64,000 bases of DNA from Polynucleobacter sp. (GTDB lineage: Bacteria > Pseudomonadota > Gammaproteobacteria > Burkholderiales > Burkholderiaceae): positions 1-64,000 of the forward strand of contig JAUYRJ010000057.1 in assembly GCA_030696845.1 (NCBI GenBank), read 5' to 3'. Positions 46,519 through 55,392 of the stretch are shown piece by piece (within the stretch, counting starts at the first letter, position 1; every line of letters starts with the position of its first letter). The notes under the pieces are model-generated. The model worked only from the letters and a program-made list of their open reading frames with translations, did not search any database and was not told where the DNA came from. The translations under genes and the position numbers were made by a program.

Positions 46519-47904
46519 TCAAAAGCTACCAAATAGAGAGGCCAGGATAATGATGCAAACCAGTGTGATCAATGGAAAAACCAAGGTCACCATTGCGATA
46601 TAGCGATACGCACTGCGGTGCGTTAGATTGCAAATGCCCAGTAGCGTAATTACAGCGCCATTGTGGGGTAATGTATCCATGCAGCCCGATGCCATCACTG
46701 CAATGCGGTGCAAGAGCTCCGGGCTAATGCCTAGTGCTGTTGCTTTAGCGAGGTAATCCGCTCCTAGCGTTTGTAAGGCAATCGACAGGCCGCCGGATGC
46801 GGAGCCAGTAATACCCGCTAATACATTCACAGCGACTGCTTCACTAATCAGTGGATTGCCGGGTGCAATGCTCAGCACAAACTCTCGAATCATTAAGAAG
46901 CCGGATAGGCTAGCAATAACGGAGCCGTAACCTACTTCAGAAGCGGTATTTAAGATGGGCAGCATGGACCCCACAGAGCCCTGATTGACCGCTTCATTGG
47001 CTGTGGTGCAGTTCCTAGAGCGCAGAACTTGAATGGTGTAGATATACACAATACCAATAGAAAGGGCGATGATGATTGCCCAAATGCCCGTAAGGGATGC
47101 CAACGAGCTGATACCAAAACGATCGGTATTAATGAAGTCGGGTTGCCATTGGGGCAAAACCCACTTTGCCATAAGAAGGTTGGTCAATCCCATTAGCGCA
47201 ATGGGAATCAGGGCGCTAGCAAAAGGAATGGATGCGGAGTGAATATGCTCACTGGGAGGTTGCGGTGATGCAATCTGTACCGCCGGCAAAAAACGACGTT
47301 GCCGATTAAGCCACAGTACACCAAGAGTCAGCATCATGCCGCTCGCAATCAGACCTAGTCCAGGGGCGGCAAAGGAATCTGTACCAAAGAAAGGGCTGGG
47401 AATGGAATTTTGCACCGAGGGTGTACCTGGTAGCGCAGTCATGGTGAAGGTAAATGCGCCGAGGGCAATAGCCCCTGGCAACAGGTTCAATGAAATCGCA
47501 GAGCGCTCAAATAGGGACTTGCCAATGGGATACATCATGAAGGCAACCACAAACAAGGAGACGCCACCGTAGGTCAAAATGGCGCAAGCTAAAACAACTG
47601 CGAATAATGCGCGCTCAGCCCCCAGTTTGGCAGTGATGCCATTTGCAATAGCGAGAGCATAGCCTGATGACTCCATCAATTTCCCAAAAATAGAGCCCAG
47701 CAAGAAGAGCGGAAAATATTGAATCAAATAGCCGCCCATCGCTTTCATAAACACTTGCGTATAGATGGGAAGGATTTCAGTGAGATTGCCACTGAGCACC
47801 ACTGCGAGTAGCGCCATCGTGGGGGCCAAAATTAATACGCTCATACCGCGATAGGCAAGGTACATGAGTAAGCCAAGGGAAACCAAAATCGAAATTAATT
47901 CCAT
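46519..47904 (-). CDS. GntP-family permease
   Basis: A 461-residue inner-membrane transporter with about 12 membrane spans through the whole length. It shows family features: the N-terminal AYRGMSVLILAPTMALLAVV, YFPLFLLGSIFGKLMESSGYA (about 62-82), LTYGGVSLFVVAFMMYPIG (about 109-127), and the C-terminal ASGGLSIALQTLG and SGCMDTLPHNGAVITLL. GntP proteins import gluconate, hydroxybutyrate or similar acids with protons. The substrate here is not given by sequence. It is divergent from the glycosyltransferase-phosphatase gene across an AT-rich gap. Confidence 0.88.
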   Translation of the reverse strand: MELISILVSLGLLMYLAYRGMSVLILAPTMALLAVVLSGNLTEILPIYTQVFMKAMGGYLIQYFPLFLLGSIFGKLMESSGYALAIANGITAKLGAERALFAVVLACAILTYGGVSLFVVAFMMYPIGKSLFERSAISLNLLPGAIALGAFTFTMTALPGTPSVQNSIPSPFFGTDSFAAPGLGLIASGMMLTLGVLWLNRQRRFLPAVQIASPQPPSEHIHSASIPFASALIPIALMGLTNLLMAKWVLPQWQPDFINTDRFGISSLASLTGIWAIIIALSIGIVYIYTIQVLRSRNCTTANEAVNQGSVGSMLPILNTASEVGYGSVIASLSGFLMIREFVLSIAPGNPLISEAVAVNVLAGITGSASGGLSIALQTLGADYLAKATALGISPELLHRIAVMASGCMDTLPHNGAVITLLGICNLTHRSAYRYIAMVTLVFPLITLVCIIILASLFGSF

Positions 47905-48074
47905 ATGACGCAGTTCCTATCGCAAATAATATGAAAAAGTATTTAAAAAAATTAGGCTAAATCATCAGTGCATTGCAAAGAAGTATAGTTAGTAAGCTAG
48001 CCCACTTTTCCTATATGGAATAACACTTTTAGCACTTTTTAGGCCATGCAAACCATAGCTTGATCTCAAAAAGC

Positions 48075-48080
48075 TATAAT
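48075..48080 (+). promoter_or_regulatory. -10 element that fixes the start of the glycosyltransferase-phosphatase gene
   Basis: TATAAT at 48075-48080 is a perfect -10. It overlaps an upstream in-frame ATG at 48079, so that ATG cannot be in the mRNA; the ATG at 48112, with AAGGAG at 48100-48105, is therefore the start. No convincing -35 is seen. The region back to 47905 is AT-rich and holds no other gene. Confidence 0.5.
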
Positions 48081-48111
48081 GGCATTTCATTCATCTCCTA
48101 AGGAGAAGATC

Positions 48112-49650
48112 ATGATCGCACTTGCGCAGCGTCTGTGGAGAAAGTTAAAGCACTTTTTTCGAACGCAATCTCAGCTGGCATTTAAAACCGTCGTTGAGCC
48201 CCATTCAAAAAGTAGTAAGAGCGGTAAGAGTAGTAAGGGCGGCTCGGTAGCGGATACTTTGGTCAGCGTCATTATTCCCGCATTGAATGAAGAAAAAGCC
48301 ATTGCATCGGTAGTGCAATATGCACTGCGCGATCCCTTGACGGGTGAAGTGATTGTGGTCGATGATTGCTCAACCGATCAAACGGCGGCCATTGCACGCA
48401 GCGCAGGCGCCAAAGTGATTACAAGTTCCATGCTGGGTAAGGGCGCATCGATGCTCGATGGTGTTGCCGCGGCAAGCCATGAGTGGATTGTGTTTCTGGA
48501 TGGCGACTTATCAGGACTGCAAGACCATATTATTTCGGACATGGTAGCCCCACTCGCCCAAGATAAGGCGGACTTTGTAAAGGCGCGCTTTGGTCGTGGC
48601 GGTGGCCGGGTGACCGAGTTGACCGCTAAGCCCATGCTCAAAGTATTTTTTCCAGAGCTGGCTCACATTGCGCAACCTCTAGGCGGCATTATTGCTGCGA
48701 AGGCGTCATTGCTGAAGCACTTGAGTTTTGAGTCGGGGTATGGAGTGGATATAGGTTTACTCATTGACGCATTTAGAAAGGGCGCGCGAATTGCTGAGGT
48801 CGATATTGGATCTTTGGAGCACGATAGCCAGTCCTTATTGGATTTGACGAGTATGGCCAATGAGGTGGCGCGTGTCATACACCATTATTCGCGTGAAGCG
48901 GGGCGTTTGCATGTGGAGCAAATCACTGAAATGTATGAGGCCCAGCGTCAGGCAACCGCATCATTTGACTACATTATCAATCGTCGCAAAAACCGCAATA
49001 AACTAGTGCTGCTGGACATGGATGGCACCATTACACCTAATCGATTCGTGGTGGAATTAGCCAAACATACGCATACGGAAGAAACACTAGCTGCTTTATT
49101 GGATAATCCGTTAAACGACGCGGGAACACGGAGTAAGCGCATAGCAGAGATCTTTCAATTTACTCACCGTAAACAGTTTGAGAAAGTCGCCATGTCGATG
49201 GAGATCAGACCGGCTGTGATTGAGTTTGTAAATCAAATGCGGCGCGATGGCTTTATGGTGGGGATTGTGTCTGATAGTTATTTCATTGCCGCTGAAATTA
49301 TGCGAAAACGCATTTTTGCAGACTTTGCCATCGCACACACCTTGCATTTTCAAAATGACATCTGCACTGGTGAACTCAAAATCAATTCAGATTTTTTACC
49401 AAACGGTAAATTAGTGGAAGACTTAATTTGTAAAAGTAATGTGTTGCAGCAATTTTTATCCACCAAAATTAAGCCGCCCTTCAAAGAGGTATGGGCCATT
49501 GGCGATAACGTAAATGACCTGCATATGCTGAACCTAGCGGATAAGGCCTTTGTGATTGAACCCAAAACGCCCGTTTTTCAAAATCACAAACACATCACTG
49601 AAATTCAGTCGTTTGCAGAGTTATTAACTGCAGATGCGGCTGTACATTAA
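48112..49650 (+). CDS. Fusion of a GpgS-like glycosyltransferase and a HAD-IB phosphatase
   Basis: A 512-residue protein. After a basic N-terminus and a Ser/Lys/Gly-rich linker (residues 25-45), a GT-A glycosyltransferase domain (about 50-290) shows VSVIIPALNEEKAI, the nucleotide-binding VVDDCSTD and a DxD-type FLDGDLSG (near 130), then GRVTELTAKPML, QPLGG and GYGVDIGLLIDAF (165-220), which strongly recall glucosyl-3-phosphoglycerate synthases (GT81). The C-terminal half (about 300-500) is a HAD-IB phosphatase with LLDMDGTITP, VSDSYF and GDNVNDLHML. One chain could thus join a sugar to 3-phosphoglycerate and dephosphorylate the product to a glucosylglycerate-like solute. That chemistry is inferred. 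Its stop overlaps the convergent dedA stop. Confidence 0.75.
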   Translation: MIALAQRLWRKLKHFFRTQSQLAFKTVVEPHSKSSKSGKSSKGGSVADTLVSVIIPALNEEKAIASVVQYALRDPLTGEVIVVDDCSTDQTAAIARSAGAKVITSSMLGKGASMLDGVAAASHEWIVFLDGDLSGLQDHIISDMVAPLAQDKADFVKARFGRGGGRVTELTAKPMLKVFFPELAHIAQPLGGIIAAKASLLKHLSFESGYGVDIGLLIDAFRKGARIAEVDIGSLEHDSQSLLDLTSMANEVARVIHHYSREAGRLHVEQITEMYEAQRQATASFDYIINRRKNRNKLVLLDMDGTITPNRFVVELAKHTHTEETLAALLDNPLNDAGTRSKRIAEIFQFTHRKQFEKVAMSMEIRPAVIEFVNQMRRDGFMVGIVSDSYFIAAEIMRKRIFADFAIAHTLHFQNDICTGELKINSDFLPNGKLVEDLICKSNVLQQFLSTKIKPPFKEVWAIGDNVNDLHMLNLADKAFVIEPKTPVFQNHKHITEIQSFAELLTADAAVH

Positions 49651-50306
49651 TTGGATCCGTAGCGCGCCTGCAGTTTTTTAAAGACTTCTTTACCAAAGAT
49701 CCAGAGCGCCGGTAGCCCGGGAATGATGATCATGGCCAAAGCAACCAAGGAGAAATTGCTTTTGACCCAAGGATGTTCGCCAATCCAAAAGCCCAGCGCG
49801 GTCAGGCTACAAACCCACAAGAGCCCCCCCGCCACGTTATAAAAGGCAAAGATAGGGTAACGCATGTGGGCGACGCCTGCCACAAAGGGCGCAAAGGTGC
49901 GGATAAAGGGCATGAAGCGACCCAAGACAATGGTGATCGGACCGTATTTTTCGTAGAATGCATGCGCCCGATCAAAGGCGTTGCGATTAAACCACCGCGA
50001 GTTTTCCCAGGAGAAGACTTTATTGCCGACAAAACGACCAATCGAATAGTTCAGCGCATCGCCAGCAATAGCGGCCGTACTGAGTAGCGCCATAAGAACG
50101 TATAAATCCATGCCGCCGACGGCGGCCAGCGCCCCCGCCACAAACAGTAAGGAATCGCCAGGCAAAAACGGCATGACCACAAAGCCGGTTTCGATAAAAA
50201 TGATGGCAAAGAGCAGGACATAAATCCAAACACCCCACTCGTTGGCAACTAAGGCGAGGTTTTTATCCAGATGCAGAAATAAATCGATAAGGTAAGCAAA
50301 ATCCAA
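49647..50306 (-). CDS. DedA-family inner-membrane protein
   Basis: A 219-residue DedA/SNARE-associated (VTT) membrane protein with about five hydrophobic segments. It has family motifs: ETGFVVMPFLPGDSLLFVAGAL (about 41-62), with the conserved Glu and Pro-Gly-Asp, and the FGRFMPFIRTFAPFVAGVAHM region with conserved arginines (about 127-147). DedA proteins are proposed lipid flippases for undecaprenyl phosphate or phospholipids and need proton-motive force. The specific substrate is unknown. Convergent with the preceding gene, sharing four bases. Confidence 0.9.
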   Translation of the reverse strand: MDFAYLIDLFLHLDKNLALVANEWGVWIYVLLFAIIFIETGFVVMPFLPGDSLLFVAGALAAVGGMDLYVLMALLSTAAIAGDALNYSIGRFVGNKVFSWENSRWFNRNAFDRAHAFYEKYGPITIVLGRFMPFIRTFAPFVAGVAHMRYPIFAFYNVAGGLLWVCSLTALGFWIGEHPWVKSNFSLVALAMIIIPGLPALWIFGKEVFKKLQARYGSN

Positions 50307-50337
50307 GGGGTGATCCGATCGATGAGGGCTACGCAGT

Positions 50338-51021
50338 TTAGGTGGGCAAAACTGCCAGCAAGTCGTTTAAGTTCCTGCCAGTATAGGTGGGTTTAGGACC
50401 GATTTCTTCAAACGGCAGTGCTTGGCGGTTAACCCAATATGTATCTAGACCAAACCAAGCGGCGCCGATAATATCCCACGCATTACTGGAAATAAATAGT
50501 GTTTCAGATGGGCGCACCGCAAAATGTGCGGGGAGTAGTGCGTACGTCGCCGGACTAATTTTGAATTGACGCACCTCATCCACCGAAATCACCCGATCCA
50601 AAAGGCAATCCAACTGATTGGTCGCGAGTGCGCTGGATAGCATTGCTACATTTCCATTGGAGAGGACGGCAGTGGCAATGCCCTTCTGCTTGATCTGATT
50701 GATTACGGCCGCGCACTCCGGAAACGCACTGAGTTTGGCGTATTGCCCCATCAACTGTTGCTCGTGATTGGGCTGAAGATCTAGACCCATGCGCTTGCAT
50801 GAGTAACGCAGTGCTGCGATGGTGAGGTCCCAAAATGAATGGTAGTTTCGTGATCCACCTGGATCGCTCATGGTGACAAGACGCGTGTACTCAATTTGAC
50901 GGTCACGCCACAACAGGCAAAGCGCTTGACCTTGCCCTGGAAACAATTCATCTGCCAAAACCCCCATGGAATAGACATCTAGCAGAGTGCCATAGGCATC
51001 AAAAGCGATCAGTTTATACAC
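50338..51021 (-). CDS. Haloacid dehalogenase, type II (L-2-haloacid dehalogenase-like)
   Basis: A 227-residue HAD enzyme of the L-DEX type. All catalytic positions of L-2-haloacid dehalogenases are recognisable: the nucleophile and Thr in FDAYGT, an Arg in LWRDRQIEYT, Ser-Asn in LSNGN, Lys and Tyr in KISPATY with the right spacing, and SSNAWD. It should replace a 2-halogen by hydroxyl, producing a D-2-hydroxy acid. I start at GTG 51021, eight bases after the antiporter stop; a longer frame reaches an ATG at 51081 but adds a non-family His-rich stretch overlapping the antiporter. No ribosome-binding site precedes the GTG, so the start is uncertain. Confidence 0.82.
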   Translation of the reverse strand: MYKLIAFDAYGTLLDVYSMGVLADELFPGQGQALCLLWRDRQIEYTRLVTMSDPGGSRNYHSFWDLTIAALRYSCKRMGLDLQPNHEQQLMGQYAKLSAFPECAAVINQIKQKGIATAVLSNGNVAMLSSALATNQLDCLLDRVISVDEVRQFKISPATYALLPAHFAVRPSETLFISSNAWDIIGAAWFGLDTYWVNRQALPFEEIGPKPTYTGRNLNDLLAVLPT

Positions 51022-51029
51022 GGTAGAGG

Positions 51030-52289
51030 CTAAATAAAGCGGAAGGCAATGATGGCGATGATGGTTGGCGGTAGTGCACACAAGAATAAATACAAGGGGC
51101 TGATCGCTCCTTCATCAAAGCTGGGTTTCAGAATAGAGAAGCCGGCTGGATTGGGTGCGTTCGCAATGACCGTTAAACCACCACCAGTGAGGGCGCCCGC
51201 AACTAAGGAGTATTTAAACTCATCAGAAAGACCATCCACCAGTGATCCTAAATAGGTGAGCGCTGCATTATCGGTAATCGCAGTGAGAACCGTTGCGCCG
51301 TAATACACGGATGTTGAATCAAGACCCACTAGGAGGGATTGCAGCCACCATTTTTGTTGGCCGCCCAATACCACGAGACCAGCCAGGAAGAATGCCACTA
51401 GTAAGCTCTCTCGAATGATTAACTTATTTTGGTAGCGCGCATAGGCGGCGGTGTAACCGACAAAAAATAAGAATAAGCCCATGAATAAAACCGAGTGGTG
51501 TACAGAAATCACTACACCCACTAAAAATGCCAAGTGAATCGCAATAACACCTAATGGAATGGCATCAATCTTCTTTTCGTTTGGTTGAATGTCAAATGAA
51601 TTGAGTTCTTTAAAAAAGACAAACGCAAGTAAGGTGGAGTTTGTAGCGACAGCTAATGCGGAGCGCCAGCCAAAATTCTCCAGCATAAAAAAGAGATCCC
51701 ACTTCCAGGTACTTGCGACCATCAAAATGGGAGGAGCAGCGTAGGGGGTTAAGGCGCCACCAATCGAGATGTTGACAAACAAAACGGCGAGGGCCGCATA
51801 CATCAGTTTGGGTGAAATCTTCTTGGAGAAATAGTAATCACGTAGCAGTAAAGCGGCCACCGTCATGGCGGCTGGCTCTGTAATGAATGAGCCCAGTAAA
51901 GGAACTAAGGTTAGGGTGACCCATAAAAACCCCACCGATTTTTTGACTGGTAGCAAAGCAGTCACCCGCAACACCAAGAAAAGACAAAATTCCAATACCG
52001 GCTTACTCGCAGCGATGATCATGATCACGAACACGAAGAGCGGTTCGGTAAAGTTCAGTTTTTCTAGGTATGCAATAGTTGCCTCTTGTCCGGTGTAGAC
52101 AAAAAAGAATGACACCAGAACCATGGCCCAAAAGCCAAATACCACCTCAACCTCGCCAAGCAAATGCCAAATGCCGGAATGGTTTGGGTATTTGTGGGCT
52201 AGGTGCTCAAAAAACTTCGTTGAGAATGTATGAATTACCGCTAAGGCAAAGATGGCGCTACTGACAATATTGATAGTGGTTGGGGTCAT
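51030..52289 (-). CDS. Putative Na+/H+ antiporter (Na_H_antiport_3 type)
   Basis: A 419-residue membrane protein with about 11 spans, matching the small family of putative Na+/H+ antiporters that resembles the NhaD/ArsB fold. Visible features are GSFITEPAAMTVAALLLRDYYFSK (about 132-155), NISIGGALTPYAAPPILMV (about 173-191), YGATVLTAITDNAALTYLGSLVDG (near 345) and NAPNPAGFSIL (near 385). Ion specificity is inferred from family naming, not demonstrated. It is followed after eight bases by the dehalogenase gene and probably shares its transcript. Confidence 0.85.
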   Translation of the reverse strand: MTPTTINIVSSAIFALAVIHTFSTKFFEHLAHKYPNHSGIWHLLGEVEVVFGFWAMVLVSFFFVYTGQEATIAYLEKLNFTEPLFVFVIMIIAASKPVLEFCLFLVLRVTALLPVKKSVGFLWVTLTLVPLLGSFITEPAAMTVAALLLRDYYFSKKISPKLMYAALAVLFVNISIGGALTPYAAPPILMVASTWKWDLFFMLENFGWRSALAVATNSTLLAFVFFKELNSFDIQPNEKKIDAIPLGVIAIHLAFLVGVVISVHHSVLFMGLFLFFVGYTAAYARYQNKLIIRESLLVAFFLAGLVVLGGQQKWWLQSLLVGLDSTSVYYGATVLTAITDNAALTYLGSLVDGLSDEFKYSLVAGALTGGGLTVIANAPNPAGFSILKPSFDEGAISPLYLFLCALPPTIIAIIAFRFI

Positions 52290-52330
52290 GGCGATAATTA
52301 TTTAAACAATTCAGAATGAGTTCTATTGTA

Positions 52331-52359
52331 TTGATAAGTCGATTAAATAGACATATGAT
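52331..52359 (+). promoter_or_regulatory. Strong sigma70 promoter of the DUF294/symporter locus
   Basis: TTGATA (52331-52336) and TATGAT (52354-52359), each five of six to consensus, are exactly 17 bases apart. The predicted start near 52366 gives a 47-base leader that includes GATAGCACCA (52371-52380), a motif repeated at 55043-55052 in the same locus. Confidence 0.65.
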
Positions 52360-52412
52360 AAGTACTAGGTGATAGCACCAAAAATATGTCCTAACTGAAT
52401 GGGGATCACTTC

Positions 52413-54317
52413 ATGTCTGAGTCAAGCGCCACCACTTTCCCCGCCTCGCATAGTCTGGTGCAAAATTTACGACAACAGATCATGCAAAGTCTGCCCTTCT
52501 CGCGGATGGCGGAACAGGATGTTGATTTTTTTATTATGGCATCGCGCGAAGCCTATTTCGCTCCGAAAGAAGTGATTTTGTCTCCCGCGGATGGCGCTCC
52601 TGCATTTTTATACCTGGTGCGGCAGGGTCGTGTGTCGGGACGGCGTGATATTCCAGGGATTGCAGAAACTGCTTTTGAATTAGATGCGGGCAGTTTATTT
52701 TCGATTGGATCGGCATTTGCGAATCGACCCGTTTCAACGACCTATAGCGCGATAGATGATTGCTTTTGTTTGTTGTTTCCAGTCGAGTCGATGCGTCAGT
52801 TGGCTTCGCAGTCAAAACCCTTTAGTGAGTTCCTAAATAATCGAGTTTGGGGTTTGCTTGAAGAATCCCGGGCGGCGCTGCGTAATTCGTTTGCGTCTCA
52901 GGCCTTAGCCGAGCAATCCCTGGAAAGCCGATTAGGCGACTTAAGGCTTAAAAAACCGTTAACGATCGCTCCCAATGCCTCCTTGCGTGAAGCCCTAACT
53001 CTCATTCACGAAAAAAAGGTGGGCTCTATCTTGGTGGTGGAGAATGAACGAAGCATTTTGGGTATTTTGACGCGTTACGACGTACTCTCTCGCGTTACCC
53101 TCAAAAACCTAGATCTCAATACACCCATCTCCGCTGTGATGTCGCCCGGGGTCAAAACCTTAAACGTCGACGACAGTGCTGAAATGGCGGGTTTACTCAT
53201 GTCGCGCTTCAATATTCGCCACGTACCGGTATTGGAACGGGGTGAGCTGGTGGGTATTATTTCCGAGCGCGATTTATTTTCCTTGCAACGACTTTCACTC
53301 AGCAATATCAGCACAGCTATCCGCGCAACGGATGAGCTGACCCACCTCAAGAAGTGCGCCGATGATATACGCACATTTGCTCGCAACTTATTAGGTCAGG
53401 GAGTGCAGGCCCGGCAATTAACTACCCTCATTAGTCATTTAAACGATGTGTTAACCGAGCGACTGATTGAAATATGCGCTGCGAAACACCAGTTAAATAC
53501 GACCCAGTTTGCTTGGATTGCTCTGGGATCCGAGGGGCGTGGCGAGCAGACCATTGCCACTGATCAAGACAATGCGCTGGTCTATTCGGATACAGAGCCA
53601 GAAAGTCGGCGTGCGGTTTATCTGCGTTTTGCGCGAGAGGTGAATGAAGCCTTGGATGCCTGTGGGTATCCACTGTGTAAAGGCAACATCATGGCCAGCA
53701 ATCCTGAGCTCTGCCTCTCGCAAAAGGAATGGCTTGGCCGCTTTGCCCGTTGGATCGAGCAGGGCAATCCCCAGGATTTGCTCAATGCCAGTATTTTTTT
53801 CGATCTACGTGCGCTGGCTGGTAATGCGGATCTCTTAAAGCCCCTTAAGGAGTATGTGCGCGTTCGAGCCGCTGCGATACCGCGCTTTATTAAACTATTG
53901 GCTGATAACTCGCTCAATACCCGTGTACCGTTGAACTGGTTTGGTGCGATTGAGCCAACCGAGATCAATGGCCAAAAAACCATTGATCTCAAGTTGCAAG
54001 GCACCGCTGTGGTGGTGGATGTGGCGCGTATTTATTCTTTGGCGCATGGCATTGAAGTAATTAATACCCGCGAGCGCTTGGCAGCAGTTGGACGCGCCTT
54101 GAATGTTCCTGAATCCGAGAGCGCTGCCTGGATTACGGCATTTGAGTTTTTGCAGACTCAGCGCTTAGCAGTGCAAATAGGCGAGACCGCCATTAATGGC
54201 AATCCCAATGTGATTGATATCGATAGACTCAATTCAGTGGATCGCAGCATTTTGAAAGAGTCACTATTAAAGGTGCGATCACTACAGCAGCATCTTCAGC
54301 TCGACTATGCTGGCTAA
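52413..54317 (+). CDS. cNMP-binding/CBS/DUF294 nucleotidyltransferase-like signalling protein
   Basis: A 634-residue cytoplasmic protein. Order: a cyclic-nucleotide-binding-like N-terminus (about 15-145, LSPADGAPAFLYLVRQGRVSG); two CBS domains (about 180-298, VGSILVVENERSILGILTRYDV and IRHVPVLERGELVGIISERDL); a DUF294 nucleotidyltransferase fold with ALGSEGRGEQ and TDQDNALVY (about 368-391); and a DUF294 C-terminal helical domain (about 490-625). The NTase motif resembles that of GlnD (PII uridylyltransferase). Members commonly sit beside VC_2705-type symporters, as here, so control of the transporter is plausible but inferred. Overlaps the exonuclease gene by 11 bases. Confidence 0.88.
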   Translation: MSESSATTFPASHSLVQNLRQQIMQSLPFSRMAEQDVDFFIMASREAYFAPKEVILSPADGAPAFLYLVRQGRVSGRRDIPGIAETAFELDAGSLFSIGSAFANRPVSTTYSAIDDCFCLLFPVESMRQLASQSKPFSEFLNNRVWGLLEESRAALRNSFASQALAEQSLESRLGDLRLKKPLTIAPNASLREALTLIHEKKVGSILVVENERSILGILTRYDVLSRVTLKNLDLNTPISAVMSPGVKTLNVDDSAEMAGLLMSRFNIRHVPVLERGELVGIISERDLFSLQRLSLSNISTAIRATDELTHLKKCADDIRTFARNLLGQGVQARQLTTLISHLNDVLTERLIEICAAKHQLNTTQFAWIALGSEGRGEQTIATDQDNALVYSDTEPESRRAVYLRFAREVNEALDACGYPLCKGNIMASNPELCLSQKEWLGRFARWIEQGNPQDLLNASIFFDLRALAGNADLLKPLKEYVRVRAAAIPRFIKLLADNSLNTRVPLNWFGAIEPTEINGQKTIDLKLQGTAVVVDVARIYSLAHGIEVINTRERLAAVGRALNVPESESAAWITAFEFLQTQRLAVQIGETAINGNPNVIDIDRLNSVDRSILKESLLKVRSLQQHLQLDYAG

Positions 54318-54972
54318 TTTAAAAGACTCTCCCTTGTTTGATGGCATACGCAGTTTATTTAAGGCTGGCAAACCAGAGCCGTGTCGCTGGATTGTGCTGG
54401 ATGTGGAGACCAGCGGCTTAAATCCCCACTCGGATCGGCTGCTGGCCATTGCCGCAGTAGCGCTAGAGGTCAGTCCCGACTTCAGTCGGGTATCAATCGT
54501 GATTGGCGATAGCTATGAGGCAGTGCTAAAGCAAGACTTGCCCACAAGCAAAGATAATATTTTGATACACCACATTGGCGCAAAAGCCCAGTCGGAGGGT
54601 AGGCCCCCAGCTGAGGTGTTGGAGGAGTTTCGGGGGTGGGTAGGCAATTGCCCCTTACTGGGCTTTCATGCGGCCTTTGATGAGGCGATGATTAATCGTG
54701 CGTATTCCCTGTTTAATCTTCGCCCCTTGCAAAATGAATGGCTCGATATCGAACCCCTTGCAAAAATTACTGGGGTAAACCCTAGGCTACGTGCTTTAGA
54801 CGACTGGCTAGGGCATTTTGGGATCGAATGTGCAGTCAGGCACCAGGCGGCGGCCGATACTTTTGCCACTGCCGAGCTCTTAATGCGCCTCTGGCCATAC
54901 TTAAAAAAAGAGGCGAACTCATGGGCTAGTCTGCGGGGTATTGCCCGTCAGGCTAACTGGATTCCACGCTAA
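54307..54972 (+). CDS. 3'-5' exonuclease, DEDDh (DnaQ-like)
   Basis: A 221-residue exonuclease-fold protein. Exo I is VLDVETSGLNP (Asp and Glu near 32-34), Exo II is GFHAAFDEAMIN (Asp near 122) and Exo III is RHQAAADTFATAEL (His and Asp near 178-183), so all DEDDh residues are present and activity is expected. It is not the polymerase III epsilon subunit by context. It overlaps the DUF294 gene and belongs to the same conserved cluster; its role there, for example degrading a nucleotide or RNA signal, is unknown. A weak terminator follows. Confidence 0.85.
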   Translation: MLANLKDSPLFDGIRSLFKAGKPEPCRWIVLDVETSGLNPHSDRLLAIAAVALEVSPDFSRVSIVIGDSYEAVLKQDLPTSKDNILIHHIGAKAQSEGRPPAEVLEEFRGWVGNCPLLGFHAAFDEAMINRAYSLFNLRPLQNEWLDIEPLAKITGVNPRLRALDDWLGHFGIECAVRHQAAADTFATAELLMRLWPYLKKEANSWASLRGIARQANWIPR

Positions 54973-54986
54973 AGAGTTAATAGCCC

Positions 54987-55010
54987 TAAGCCCTGTTTTT
55001 TCAGGGTTTT
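54987..55010 (+). terminator. Weak intrinsic terminator or pause after the exonuclease gene
   Basis: Stem AAGCCCTG / CAGGGTTT (one G-T pair) with a T-rich loop and a short TTTT tail. It would separate the regulator pair from the rest of the symporter locus, at least in part. Confidence 0.4.
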
Positions 55011-55095
55011 ATAGGGGAAAGCACCGATTTGGAGACCCAGTCGATAGCACCATAATCTGCCTACTTAGTAGTTATGTAATTTTCGGGGATTATTA

Positions 55096-55392
55096 GTGCT
55101 TTTATTTTTAAACATTGCTCAACTGGTGCTGTACATTGGCGCCCTTGGCCTTGCGGGACAGGGTTTGTTATATGTGCTGACGGGGCAAGGTCGCCATAGC
55201 AATTTGTTTTATCAGTTGATCGAAATGGTAAATAAACCCTGGACACTGATGGCGCGATTTATTTCGCCCAAGCAAATTCTGGATCGGCAAATTCCGTTTG
55301 TCGCTTTTTGTATTGTTGGGGTTCTTTACATTGCTGTGACTCTAGCCAAGATTGAGCATTGCATCACGATTGGAATAGAAGCATGTCAGTAA
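55096..55392 (+). CDS. Small membrane protein, unknown, in the symporter locus
   Basis: A 98-residue protein that I do not recognise. It has two hydrophobic spans (about 3-28 and 69-86) joined by a charged loop of about 40 residues containing LMARFISPKQILDRQIP. The start is GTG at 55096 with GGGGA 7 bases upstream; no ATG precedes the first span. Its end overlaps the TPR gene start by 10 bases, so the two are translationally coupled, and both lie between the exonuclease and the DUF4212/symporter pair. A helper role for the transporter is only a guess. Confidence 0.7.
   Translation: MLLFLNIAQLVLYIGALGLAGQGLLYVLTGQGRHSNLFYQLIEMVNKPWTLMARFISPKQILDRQIPFVAFCIVGVLYIAVTLAKIEHCITIGIEACQ

Noticed and set aside
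51022-51081. Longer dehalogenase from the ATG at 51081
   Set aside because: It would overlap the antiporter by 52 bases and add a His-rich stretch not found in the family.
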